Positions 55,623 to 64,000 of a stretch of 64,000 bases of DNA are shown here, one piece after another. Origin of the DNA: Bacillus sp. 2205SS5-2 (lineage in GTDB: Bacteria; Bacillota; Bacilli; Bacillales; Bacillaceae_K); contig NZ_JAYKTS010000014.1 in assembly GCF_037024155.1 (NCBI RefSeq), positions 43,730 to 107,729 on the forward strand. The letters run 5' to 3'. Each line of letters begins with the position of its first letter. Position 1 is the stretch's first letter. The notes beneath the pieces are model-generated. The model was not told the origin of the DNA and searched no databases. It saw only the letters and a list, made by a program, of their open reading frames with translations. The position numbers were made by a program, and so were the translations under genes.

Positions 55623-57008
55623 TTATTGAGGAGTTACAGCAATACCTTGTGCTCCATTTCCAGTGGCAAATATATTTGCGATCACTTCATTATCTGAGGT
55701 TTGGATGACTTCAACATTATCAGGATCACCATTTGATACATACAACCTACTTCCATCCGTGTTAATAGCCATTTGTTGTGGGTTAACACCTAGTTGTGTT
55801 TGTTTCATAACTGTGTTGGTACTTACATTTATAACATTATAACTTCCAAAGGCTACAAAATTTTGATTGGCTATTATATATACGAAGTCTGAGTTTGGAG
55901 AGGCGACGATATCTAGTGCGAAGTTCGCTTTAGATAGTTGGAATTCCGCTATTTTGGTATTATCCGAAGTCCTTATGACTCCAACGAATTGAGTGGAACC
56001 AATCACATAGATAAATTCACCATTGGGTGTAATGGCTAAATTTTGAGAAGAAATAACACTCGTAATGTCCAAAATCACAGTCTGACTCTCCGTATCGATC
56101 ACAGTAAGTGTTCCGTTCGAAATGACAACATACACTCTCTTACTATCGGGTGAGCTCACAATAGACAAAGGGACATTTTGTACAGCTATGGTTTTGATTA
56201 CTAGATTATCAGAAGTTCGAATAATGGAAATCGTACTGTCTAGTGTATTCGCTACATAAACAAACTGTCCATTGGGAGTTATGACAATATTTTTAAATGG
56301 AATTGGCCCCCCTGTTCCCTCACCAACATCTATATTTTTGATAACACTCGGCGTATCACTCACTTCGATTACAGAAACGGTTTTAGCAGTTGCATTATAG
56401 ACATACACAAATTGACTATCAGGTGATGAAACTAAATTCACAGGACGTGCCCCTGTAGGAATTGGATCACCGACCAGTGTATTATCTGATACACGAATGA
56501 CTGAAACAGACCCTGCAGTTACATTAGCTACAAAAGCAAATTTTCCATCAGGTGTCACAATGACTCGTGCAGGTGACGACTGAACGGATAACGTCTTAAT
56601 AACGGTATTTGTTTGCCCATTAATAGCTGTAACATTATTTGAAAGTAAGTTCGTAACATAAACGGTTTCTGCAGGAACCTGACACCCTACAGTCGTAAAC
56701 TCCGTGTCAGAAATAGGGGTATTATCAACCGTCGTACTTGCTAAAAATGTTGCGACAGTCGAACTAGTGAGTAATTGAACGGTTACCATGGAAGAAAATT
56801 GTCCATTTTCATCTGTGGTTGCTGGATTCGGATTAAAACTAATGCGATCAGGAATAGAGCTGGAAAAGAAAACTTCCACCCCAGAAACAGGACATTCTCC
56901 ATCCGAGGTGACACAGCCCGTCACATTCCCTTGACAATCAATTTCAGTAGACACTTCAAAGGTAATGTTGGGACCATTCCAAGTTTTTTTTCTACAATAA
57001 TTAGACAT
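55623..57008 (-). CDS. Beta-propeller (YVTN) protein with Ig-like N-domain
   Basis: 461-aa protein from the ATG at 57008 (AAAGGAG eight bases before). Residues about 10-110 form an Ig-like domain of the bacterial Big_1 type (NPATTDENGQFSSMVTVQLL) with several Cys (GNVTGCVTSDGEC). From 115 to 460 about eight YVTN propeller blades follow, with the motif VIRTSDNxxIxxI and TPNGQFVYVANT. No signal peptide. The promoter matches sigma-K, the late mother-cell factor, so it is probably a spore coat or exosporium protein (inference). Divergent from the 57421 gene. It shares fold, not close sequence, with the 7480 protein. Confidence 0.85.
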   Translation of the reverse strand: MSNYCRKKTWNGPNITFEVSTEIDCQGNVTGCVTSDGECPVSGVEVFFSSSIPDRISFNPNPATTDENGQFSSMVTVQLLTSSTVATFLASTTVDNTPISDTEFTTVGCQVPAETVYVTNLLSNNVTAINGQTNTVIKTLSVQSSPARVIVTPDGKFAFVANVTAGSVSVIRVSDNTLVGDPIPTGARPVNLVSSPDSQFVYVYNATAKTVSVIEVSDTPSVIKNIDVGEGTGGPIPFKNIVITPNGQFVYVANTLDSTISIIRTSDNLVIKTIAVQNVPLSIVSSPDSKRVYVVISNGTLTVIDTESQTVILDITSVISSQNLAITPNGEFIYVIGSTQFVGVIRTSDNTKIAEFQLSKANFALDIVASPNSDFVYIIANQNFVAFGSYNVINVSTNTVMKQTQLGVNPQQMAINTDGSRLYVSNGDPDNVEVIQTSDNEVIANIFATGNGAQGIAVTPQ

Positions 57009-57062
57009 CAAATTAAACTCCTTTCTTAATTTATAAATGATTAAATATAAAAATAATCAATA

Positions 57063-57091
57063 TATGCTATGGGAGTTTAATCAACAATGTG
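57063..57091 (-). promoter_or_regulatory. Sigma-K-like promoter of the beta-propeller gene
   Basis: On the minus strand: CACA (57091-57088), 16 bases, CATAGCATA (57071-57063). This fits the sigma-K consensus ACA-N16-CATAnnnTA. It lies 55 bases upstream of the ATG. Confidence 0.65.
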
Positions 57092-57354
57092 TTAGGTGTA
57101 TGAACTGAATGCTAGTTGAACCTTCATAAATGTATGTTTGTCCACGTTCTAAAAAGTAGTAATGCTCATTTGATTAGATTTATTCTACCTAATTAATGAA
57201 TGATCGAAAGAACTTGAAAGAGTATGTTATGAGCAAATGTTAAAATTCTACCAGGATCTCTTAATGTAATCTTCATCTTCTTAAAAGATAAGGATCTTTT
57301 TCCGCTACTTTTTAAGGATCAATAGACTGATAACTATTATTTTATTTTAAAGTG

Positions 57355-57382
57355 ACAAGCTCAAGTTCCTTTACATAAGGTA
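57355..57382 (+). promoter_or_regulatory. Sigma-K-like promoter of the 57421 gene
   Basis: ACA (57355-57357), 16 bases, CATAAGGTA (57374-57382), an exact fit to ACA-N16-CATAnnnTA. The predicted leader is about 30 bases. Confidence 0.65.
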
Positions 57383-57420
57383 TAAGGTAAATATCTTATG
57401 TGAAAGGAAAGAAAATCTAA

Positions 57421-57939
57421 ATGAAAAATTCTAATAGATATTCAAAAGAATCCAAATGCCCTGACCTAGACTTCATTTCACTATCTTTTTCACTCTTCTT
57501 AACGATTCCTGGTATTGGGACATTTGAGGTAGAGGGATCACGGTCTGGTGGAGACCTTTTAACTTCAGGCGGGACCGATAGTGTACAAACTGGTTCAGGT
57601 TTTTTTCAAGTTCCTAGTCAGGAGTTTGCTACAAATGTGACTATGAACATAAGAAACAGAAGTGGAGATAGTATCAACTTAAGCGGAGCGAATAGCAATG
57701 CAGCAAGTTTAACGATATATCGGATAGACAGGAATGAAGATCCAACAATTCGAGGGAATTTTATTGCTTACACTTCACAAACAGTAGAGAACGAAGAGAA
57801 TATTCGATTTAATCAAGTTATTAGTGAAACCTCTTTACAGACTCGGGTTAATGATGGATCTCCTAGAATAGATGTGATTCCACTAGGGAATCCAGGAATC
57901 TATTATTACATTTATGAGTTAACTGTAACCTCTCCGTAA
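57421..57939 (+). CDS. Probable spore-surface protein, family unknown
   Basis: 172-aa protein after AAAGGAAAG. The start is polar (MKNSNRYSKESKCPDLDF), then a moderately hydrophobic stretch (LSFSLFLTIPGIGTFEVEG) and a beta-rich body with Ser, Asn and Gly turns (SGGTDSVQTGSGFFQVP, NATNVTMNIRNRSGD-like blocks, IYYYIYELTVTSP at the end). I do not recognise the family. The sigma-K-like promoter and divergent propeller neighbour point to a spore outer-layer component. Its composition resembles the DUF6143-like protein at 8574, but I see no direct similarity. Confidence 0.6.
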   Translation: MKNSNRYSKESKCPDLDFISLSFSLFLTIPGIGTFEVEGSRSGGDLLTSGGTDSVQTGSGFFQVPSQEFATNVTMNIRNRSGDSINLSGANSNAASLTIYRIDRNEDPTIRGNFIAYTSQTVENEENIRFNQVISETSLQTRVNDGSPRIDVIPLGNPGIYYYIYELTVTSP

Positions 57940-58112
57940 TTGAACTTATGATAATTGTAGGGTAAACGTCATTCTCCTCTACTTTTAGTATTATCGATCT
58001 AGCATCCAATTTTATTTTCAAGTTCAAGTCTAATACTTTACTTGAGTCTTGCAATTTTATTACTATCACTCAAAAATGGCCGCACTAAAAGAAGGGTAAA
58101 GGTATTTGGTTT

Positions 58113-59165
58113 TTAAGCCGAGAAATTTAGACGTTTTACTACTTCTGTGAAGGGGGTTTGAGCGGTCCCTTGCTCACAAGTATAAAGAATCAACTGACCC
58201 AAATGGTCCTTTCGGATTCGGCGAACGGTGTCTCCAATGGTGATAATCCCTTCCTTGTCCCACTCTTTCCTCTGACATTCGAGGAAGTTATAGGTAAGAA
58301 ATGGTATACACCAATATCGCTCTATCCCTTTGTACGAAAGTAACTGGTAATGATCAAAATCGAGCAAATCTTTCAAATACCTGTATCCTGTCTCGATGTG
58401 CCAACGCACTTCATAGTAGCTCAAGATTGTTACGAGATTCAGGCTGGAGACCGTACAGAGGCGACAGAACGCTTTTTTCTTTGAATCGTATTTATCCATC
58501 CAGGACACCAAGACCCTAGCATTCTCAGTGTCACTGAGATTTCCTTCATACGAGTATATTTTATATCGGAGATGCCCCACCGTAACGGGATGAAGATCAT
58601 CACTCCGGTTATAATCAGAGATAAATTGGGACAATTTGATTCCAACGCCTGCTGGATAAATTTTTCGGTTTGTCCGTAGCCCACCAATCAAGTGCTACCC
58701 TTTGACGCTGCAGTAGGATTCTCTGAAGCAGGATCGATATTTGAAAGCAAAGGAATACCCTTCATTTACAACGTGGGCAGTCACAATACAAGGAGACCAA
58801 ACACTTTTCCCATCAGAGTGAGAACGATGATGGGGCTTGTATCTCCTTGTTTCGCAAGTTTTTTTGATTTTACTCATCATAAAATGTATACGTCTACGAT
58901 TTGCGCGAATTGGACACCAAGAAGACTGGTTTAGAAATTTTTGTTATACAGCTTAAGTGACTTGTCCCACGGGTCGATCTTTGAATATTGGAGGCTGTTT
59001 TCTTCCCATCTGTCAAAATGATTCCATGAATAAAAGTCGACAGGTGATGAGTTTGGAGTTTAGAAAAACCTAGGCCTAAAGCAAAAATAAATTTGACTAT
59101 ATGGGAATATTTGGTTATATAAATAATGGACATTCTCCTTTTTAATGGATTTTGGGGTGGTAACC
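58113..59165 (-). pseudogene. DDE transposase (IS4/IS701-like), degraded
   Basis: Three frames of one transposase are readable. The 5' part (about 59165-58950) reads SIIYITKYSHIVKFIFALGL then FIHGIILTDGKKTASNIQRS. The middle is scrambled. The 3' part (58113-58691) is a 192-codon frame with SYYEVRWHIETGYRYLKDLL (catalytic Glu region) and GIERYWCIPFLTYNFLE. Frameshifts and stops separate them, so it is inactive. Family placement (IS4 or IS701 type) is by these motifs only. It lies downstream of the spore-surface gene and faces it. Confidence 0.65.
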
Positions 59166-59398
59166 AAAATTTCTTCAGAAATGTAAAAATGTCCTTTTTT
59201 ATTTCCAGAAACGACAAAAGCTCCGTCAATGAGGCACGTTTAGACTATTTTTGATAGGATAGTTTTTTTGCAAGAATCAAGGTATTTAGGTAAACTTTCA
59301 GAATTGAGAAAAAATAAACAAATAATGATTATACGGTGTCTATTGGTTACAGTATTAATAGTATATTAAGGTAAATGAGATTAATATGAGGTGAGCAT

Positions 59399-59614
59399 AT
59401 GAGCAATAATTTGGTAAGGGCGATATGGATTATACCTATTATTTTTCTATATTTGGCATTCTTCTTTTTACTTTATTTTATATTCAGTAATTTCTCTGGG
59501 TTAAAAGAGTTAAATGTTGTAGGCATTTATACAACTATGTCTATATTGGTTTTATTAGTTGGAATATTTGGAAGTGTTACGATTTTTCGGTGGATAAAAG
59601 AGGGGAAAATATAA
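59399..59614 (+). CDS. Small two-helix membrane protein
   Basis: 71-aa protein with GAGGTGAGCAT before ATG. Two transmembrane helices: AIWIIPIIFLYLAFFFLLYF near residues 8-30 and the segment TMSILVLLVGIFGSVTIF near 45-62, with a basic C-terminus (RWIKEGKI). Intact, no recognised family. It stands between two transposase remnants. Confidence 0.65.
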   Translation: MSNNLVRAIWIIPIIFLYLAFFFLLYFIFSNFSGLKELNVVGIYTTMSILVLLVGIFGSVTIFRWIKEGKI

Positions 59615-59648
59615 AAAACCTCTTGTTGGAGTTTTTTTATATCACAAT

Positions 59649-59985
59649 TTAGAATCCGTTTACTAGAATAATAGATACCGTACCCCAATTTTTATAATAT
59701 AATATATCCCTAAAGTTTTGACAGTATTGAGCAGCATATCGGCTTAAAGATAGTCTCGAATATGTTACAAAAACAGTTGAAGCTAGTCCTCCAAGAGTAG
59801 CACGAGCCTCACCATAGTATAGTGCAATTCCAATTCCAATTCCAATCCATCCTGCTGGACCAGTACCATATTCTGCTACTAGTGATACAAGGCCCATTAA
59901 TGCTCAAAACCATCCAGCAACTTCTGTCCATGAAGCATACATATTCCATTCTATCAATTAAATACCTTTCATATGATTGAATGTT
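59649..59985 (-). pseudogene. Glycine-rich hydrophobic peptide gene, broken
   Basis: In one minus-strand frame, ASWTEVAGWF is followed by a stop, then MGLVSLVAEYGTGPAGWIG and IGIGIALYYGEARATLGG, a hydrophobic Gly-zipper segment. If the stop at about 59900 is read through it forms one peptide of about 110 residues. The composition (GTGPAGWIGIGIG, small residues, aromatic caps) is like membrane-active bacteriocins or holin-like peptides, but no family signature is certain. Confidence 0.35.
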
Positions 59986-60159
59986 CGACTTGAAACTTAT
60001 CATTGTGTTGGAATTTTAACTATTGTAATGGGTTGTACCTTTAATATTTACATACCTATGAGGCCTAGTGACAGGGTAGCTGTTCTAGTCCGTAGGAAAA
60101 ATCCTAAATAAAGTAAATTAGTTTTTTGAAAATTACGCAAACTATGATTGAAGCTTTCT

Positions 60160-63100
60160 ATGTCGAAATTTATACTGTATATAAATGACCTAGAGAGAAG
60201 AGGATATCCATTGAAAAGAAATTGGAATCAAAAAGAACTTGATAAATATTTTAGCTTATTACCTAACGAAAACCATTTAGTGCTGAGTAAGAAGTCAAGC
60301 GCAAACCGTTTAGGATTCGCCGTTCTTCTTAAATATTTTCAACAGGAAGCTCAGTTTCCTGATACGAAGCAAGATGGACCACTAGATATAGTTCAACACC
60401 TAGCTAATCAAGTAGATTCCTCTATAGAAGAATTTTTTGACAATTATGGTTGGGGTGGAAAAGATAGAAGTTACACAGAACATCGAAAAACAATACGTAA
60501 TCTTTTCGGGTTTCGAGAACTTACTGCAAATGACAATATTCTTCTCACTAAATGGTTAGGAGAACAAGTTCAATTTTCACATGATACCGATTACTTAAAG
60601 AATCAAACATATAGTCTTTTCGGACATGGAAAGTCGAGCCTCCCTCTGAAGGAAGCTTGAAGCGAATGATTGAATCTGCCATTGATCATTTTGAAAAGGA
60701 TTTATATAAGACCACCCATCAGAAACTTTCCCCTAAGACTTGTTCACGATTAGATGCCTTCCTTGAATCCTATTCAGCTGAAGGTGCCAGTGGTTTTTTC
60801 GAATCTGAAATTCCTGATGAAGAAAGCAACGACATTTTAACTTTTCGGCAACTACTATCCTCTCCTGGTAAACCCAGTGTAAATACGATGGAAATGGAAA
60901 TTAGAAAACTGCTCGCCATTCAACATCTTCAAATTCCTGACGGTTTATGTTAGCAAATGACTCCGAAATTAGTGGAAAAATATCGGCTCCGTACAGCTAC
61001 TGAGACTGTAACCGAGTTACGCGCACATCCTGAACCAATTCGTTACACCCTACTTGCCATTTTATTTTCCAATCGTCTTGCTGAAATCATTGACTCTTTA
61101 GCTGATCTTTTAGATGAAATCACACACAAGTTAGGAAACAAAGCCATGAAAACTACACGTAAAGAGGAAATGGAAGAATTGGAACGAGTAAAAGGGAAAA
61201 ATAAACACATAATCAATTTACTAGAAGCTGTAGTCGATCACACAGATGGAGTCATCCAAGATACTATATTCCCGATAGTTGGTTCTGACGTGATTCGAGA
61301 GATTATTAAGGACATGACAAGAAATAATAGGGAGTACAAAGGGAAAATCTATACAAAAATGCACTCTTCTTATCAAGGACATTATCGGAAATCACTTTCT
61401 GAAATATTTAAAAGTCTTACTTTTCGCTCAAATAATCAATTTCATCAGCCTGTAATTGAAGCCATCCAACTTATTCAAGAGTATGGCGAAAGTGGCCAAC
61501 GTTATTTTCCAATCGGAGATGAAGTCCCTATTGATGGAGTTATCCAACACAAATGGAAAAGTATCATTATTGAAACAGATAATAAAGGGATTGAGAGAGT
61601 GAATCGAATTAATTATGAAATTGCAGTATTACAATCACTTCGTACTCGACTTCTTTGTAAAGAGGTGTGGATTGAGGGTGCAGATCGATATCGAAATCCT
61701 GACGAAGTCTTACCTCAAGATTTTGAAGAGCGTAAAGAAGAACATTTTCAAGCATTGAAAGTACCCATTGAAGCAGATTTGTTTATTTCCGAAATCAAAC
61801 AGTTAATGAAGGATCGGCTAAGTCTATTGAATTATGGATTTGAAGAAAAGAATAATCAGCAAGTCGCCATTACGACCAAACATAATAAAGGGTGGATTCG
61901 AGTTTCTCCTTTAGAGAAACAGCCTGATCCCCCACATTTGGCTCAAATCAAATATGAAATCAAGAATCGCTGGTCGGATATAAATTTATTAGATTTATTA
62001 AAAGAAACCGATTTTCATACAGATTTCACTGAGCATTTTAAGACTACAGCAGATCGAGAAATCCTGGAACGAAAAACGATTCAACGTCGACTCCTACGGG
62101 GGTTATTTGGACTAGGAACCAATACAGGTTTAAAAGCTGTTTCTGCAGGAAGCAACACCGATAGTTATCGAGAGCTTCGCTATATCCGTCAAAAATTCAT
62201 ACATAAAGATCACTTACGTAAAGCGAATGCAGAGGTTACCAACCATATCATCTACAATCGAATGAAAGAAGTATGGGGAGAAGCTACCACTGCATGTGCG
62301 CCCGATTCAAAACATTTTGGATCATGGGATCAAAATCTTCTTACTGAATGGCATCCTCGATATAAAAAGCATGGGGTTATGATCTATTGGCATACAGATC
62401 GAAAGTCAGCTTGTATCTACTCTCAACTTAAGTCTTGCCTTTCTTCGGAAGTGGCGGCTTTGATGGAAGGGGTCCTTCGTCACTGTGCGGACATGGAAGT
62501 AGACCGGAATTATGTCGACACTCATGGACAAGGTGTTGTCGCTTTTGCCTTTTGTCATCTACTTGGCTTTAAACTGATGCCACGCTTTAAAAATATCGGT
62601 TCTCAAAAGCTATATCGTCCAGAAACTGGTATGAATGAGGAGTATCCTCATTTACAAGAGGTTTTAAGTAGACCAATTAACTGGGATATCATCCGTCAAC
62701 AATATGAACAGATCATAAAGTTTGCAACGGCTTTGCGGTTTGGAACTGCATCAGCAGAATCGATTTTAAAGAGATTTACCAGGGATACAAAACATCCTAC
62801 CTATCAGGCGCTTTGTGAGTTAGGAAAAGCAATCAAAACGATCTTCTTGTGTAATTATTTACACTTTGAAGAAGTTGGTAGAGAAATCCATGAGGGATTA
62901 AATACTGTTGAACACTGGAACTCCGTTAATAGCTACATTTTTTACGGGAAAAATAGTGAGATGCGTTCTAATTCTCTAGAAGACTAAGAGGTGTCAGTCT
63001 TATCGCTTCAATTGCTTCAAAACTGTTTTGTTTACATCAATACCTTAATGGTTCAAGAGGTTCTCTATGAGAATAACCAGTATTGGTTGAAGAAAATGAC

Positions 63101-63212
63101 TCCTGAAGACTTTAGAGAATTAACACCATTATTTTATAATCATGTGAATCCTTATGGAACCTTTCAACTTAATATGGATCAACGAATACCTATTAAGTTG
63201 AAAATATCGTAG
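60160..63212 (+). pseudogene. Tn3-family transposase, three lesions
   Basis: Nearly full-length (about 1,015 codons). The N-terminal DUF4158 part (60160-60620) has SLLPNENHLVLSKKSSANRL and GFRELTANDNILLTKWL. After a frameshift near 60615 the frame continues with VEPPSEGSLKRMIESAIDHF. TAG at 60951-60953 interrupts the segment before MTPKLVEKYRLR. The catalytic part includes HTDRKSACIYSQLKSCLSSE and YVDTHGQGVVAFAFCHLLGF. TAA at 62985-62987 cuts off the last 75 codons ([38 protein letters not shown]). Three independent lesions mean it is dead. No resolvase gene was found; I could not define 38-bp terminal repeats. Confidence 0.85.
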
Positions 63213-63239
63213 TTATCATATTCTAATCGATAAAATAAC

Positions 63240-63275
63240 GCAGCTAATATCAGGGTATGATATAGCTGCTTTTTC
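63240..63275 (+). terminator. Rho-independent terminator
   Basis: GCAGCT-A-ATATCA / TGATATAGCTGC stem with loop GGGTA and a TTTTT tail, 28 bases after the Tn3 transposase frame. Confidence 0.75.
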
Positions 63276-63336
63276 ATGGAACTTAGATTCGAAGAATTCA
63301 AGAAGAACGTTCGATTGCACAATGAGGTTTCTTTGT

Positions 63337-63678
63337 TTAACTTTTCAACACTTTTTCTAACATTTTATTCATTATTCCATCAGAAGAATATCCTTGAATA
63401 ATTTCTTCAACTTTATCTAACGGTATACTTTCTAAAGGCAAATCTTGTATTTCCGCCAATTTGACCTGAATATCCTTTTTGGTAGGAATTTTCTTTTGTA
63501 TCTGTTGATCTATTAAAAATTTTTCTAGCTTATCGCTTTCTAATGAAGATAATCCATATTTTAATATGACAAAATCTCGTGTTTTAAAACCAGGAGCGAG
63601 ATGCTCATAAAGAGAAATTATTGCATTTTGCAAGCGTATTTGGGTAGTTACTAATTCTTCTCTTTCTCTTTCATTCAT
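63337..63678 (-). CDS. Hypothetical protein, 113 aa
   Basis: Soluble, highly charged, helical protein (MNEREREELVTTQIRLQNAI at the start, DLPLESIPLDKVEEIIQGY near the end) with an excellent AAGGAGGAA site before ATG. No recognisable domain. It follows the next minus-strand gene by 13 bp, so the two probably share an operon whose start is beyond the window edge. Confidence 0.65.
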   Translation of the reverse strand: MNEREREELVTTQIRLQNAIISLYEHLAPGFKTRDFVILKYGLSSLESDKLEKFLIDQQIQKKIPTKKDIQVKLAEIQDLPLESIPLDKVEEIIQGYSSDGIMNKMLEKVLKS

Positions 63679-63691
63679 AATAAATTCCTCC

Positions 63692-63928
63692 TTAGAAAAA
63701 CCACTTCATAACGTATGTTATCCAAAAAGCAATACTTCTACAAGTGGTATCCTTTAAACCAGTCCCTGTAATTGACCTGAAGATTGCACTTTCAACTTCA
63801 CTCCAAACTAAATTATCATAATACATTAACTTTTTTAAACTTGGTTCAATATATTTAAATGAGTATCCCTTTTGCTCAGAATTTTGTAAGGATGTCCAAA
63901 TAGATGTCCAGATTGTTGACGAAAGCAA
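63692..63928 (-). CDS. Hypothetical protein, start uncertain near window edge
   Basis: 78-codon frame with TTG start at 63928; an in-frame stop lies about 27 bases further upstream. The sequence is rich in Ser, Thr and Trp and ends FRSITGTGLKDTTCRSIAFW then ITYVMKWFF. No family is recognised and no strong ribosome binding site is seen, so it may be a remnant of a longer gene. Confidence 0.4.
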   Translation of the reverse strand: MLSSTIWTSIWTSLQNSEQKGYSFKYIEPSLKKLMYYDNLVWSEVESAIFRSITGTGLKDTTCRSIAFWITYVMKWFF

Positions 63929-64000
63929 TGCTAGTCTAGTACTTGAAGAAGTTTACTATGAACAAGTTTATTTAATCGCTTTAATAAAAGTTTTTCATTT

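Overview
The window is low-G+C, AT-rich DNA with strong AGGAGG-type ribosome binding sites. Its gene families (Sfp-type transferase, XRE/TPR peptide-sensing regulator, YfiR/YfiS-like pair, ClbS/DfsB protein, DnaD/DnaB-like pair, IS1182, IS630 and Tn3 relics) point to a spore-forming member of the Bacillaceae. No 16S or housekeeping gene is present, so the species is left open.

Layout. 1-9,300: an accessory region with many broken genes: a YfiS-like exporter remnant with its intact TetR-type repressor, a HAD phosphatase, a PadR remnant plus a DUF2812 membrane protein, a beta-propeller protein and a DUF6143-like protein. 9,300-11,200: a Tn3 transposase piece, then relics of a prephenate-decarboxylase (BacA-like) gene and of a chorismate mutase-DAHP synthase fusion. 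11,397-39,105: an apparently intact 28-kb hybrid NRPS/PKS cluster. It holds a BaeB-like hydrolase, four NRPS genes, one KS-AT-ACP gene, a GNAT, a fatty-acid-hydroxylase-like membrane enzyme, a luciferase-like monooxygenase and an MFS exporter. 39,190-41,000: a broken IS630 element, then an Sfp-type phosphopantetheinyl transferase on the other strand. 41,500-43,330: an XRE-TPR regulator divergent from a 44-aa pheromone-like precursor, then an aroC (chorismate synthase) stub next to an IS1182 remnant. 44,860-45,530: a tandemly duplicated hairpin-bearing non-coding element and a 32-aa membrane peptide. 46,489-49,077: a DnaD/DnaB-like replication module. 49,560-55,200: nuclease genes and decayed, possibly defence-related genes. 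55,600-57,940: a divergent pair of probable spore-surface genes, each with a good sigma-K-like promoter. 58,100-63,200: transposase remnants, ending with small hypothetical genes.

How the genes work together (inference). The assembly line reads A-T-C-A-T-C / half-C-A-T / C-A-T-C-A-T / KS-AT-ACP / C-A-T-TE. This predicts six amino acids plus one unreduced malonate unit inserted before the last residue. Only the second A domain has a code I recognise (Val). The PPTase would arm the carrier domains, the hydroxylase and flavin monooxygenase would tailor the product, the MFS protein would export it and the GNAT may give self-protection. The adjacent regulator/peptide pair looks like an RNPP-type quorum-sensing circuit and is the best candidate for control of the cluster. 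Remnants of three genes of the route to and from prephenate flank the cluster, suggesting it once had a dedicated precursor supply that has decayed while the megasynthases stayed open.
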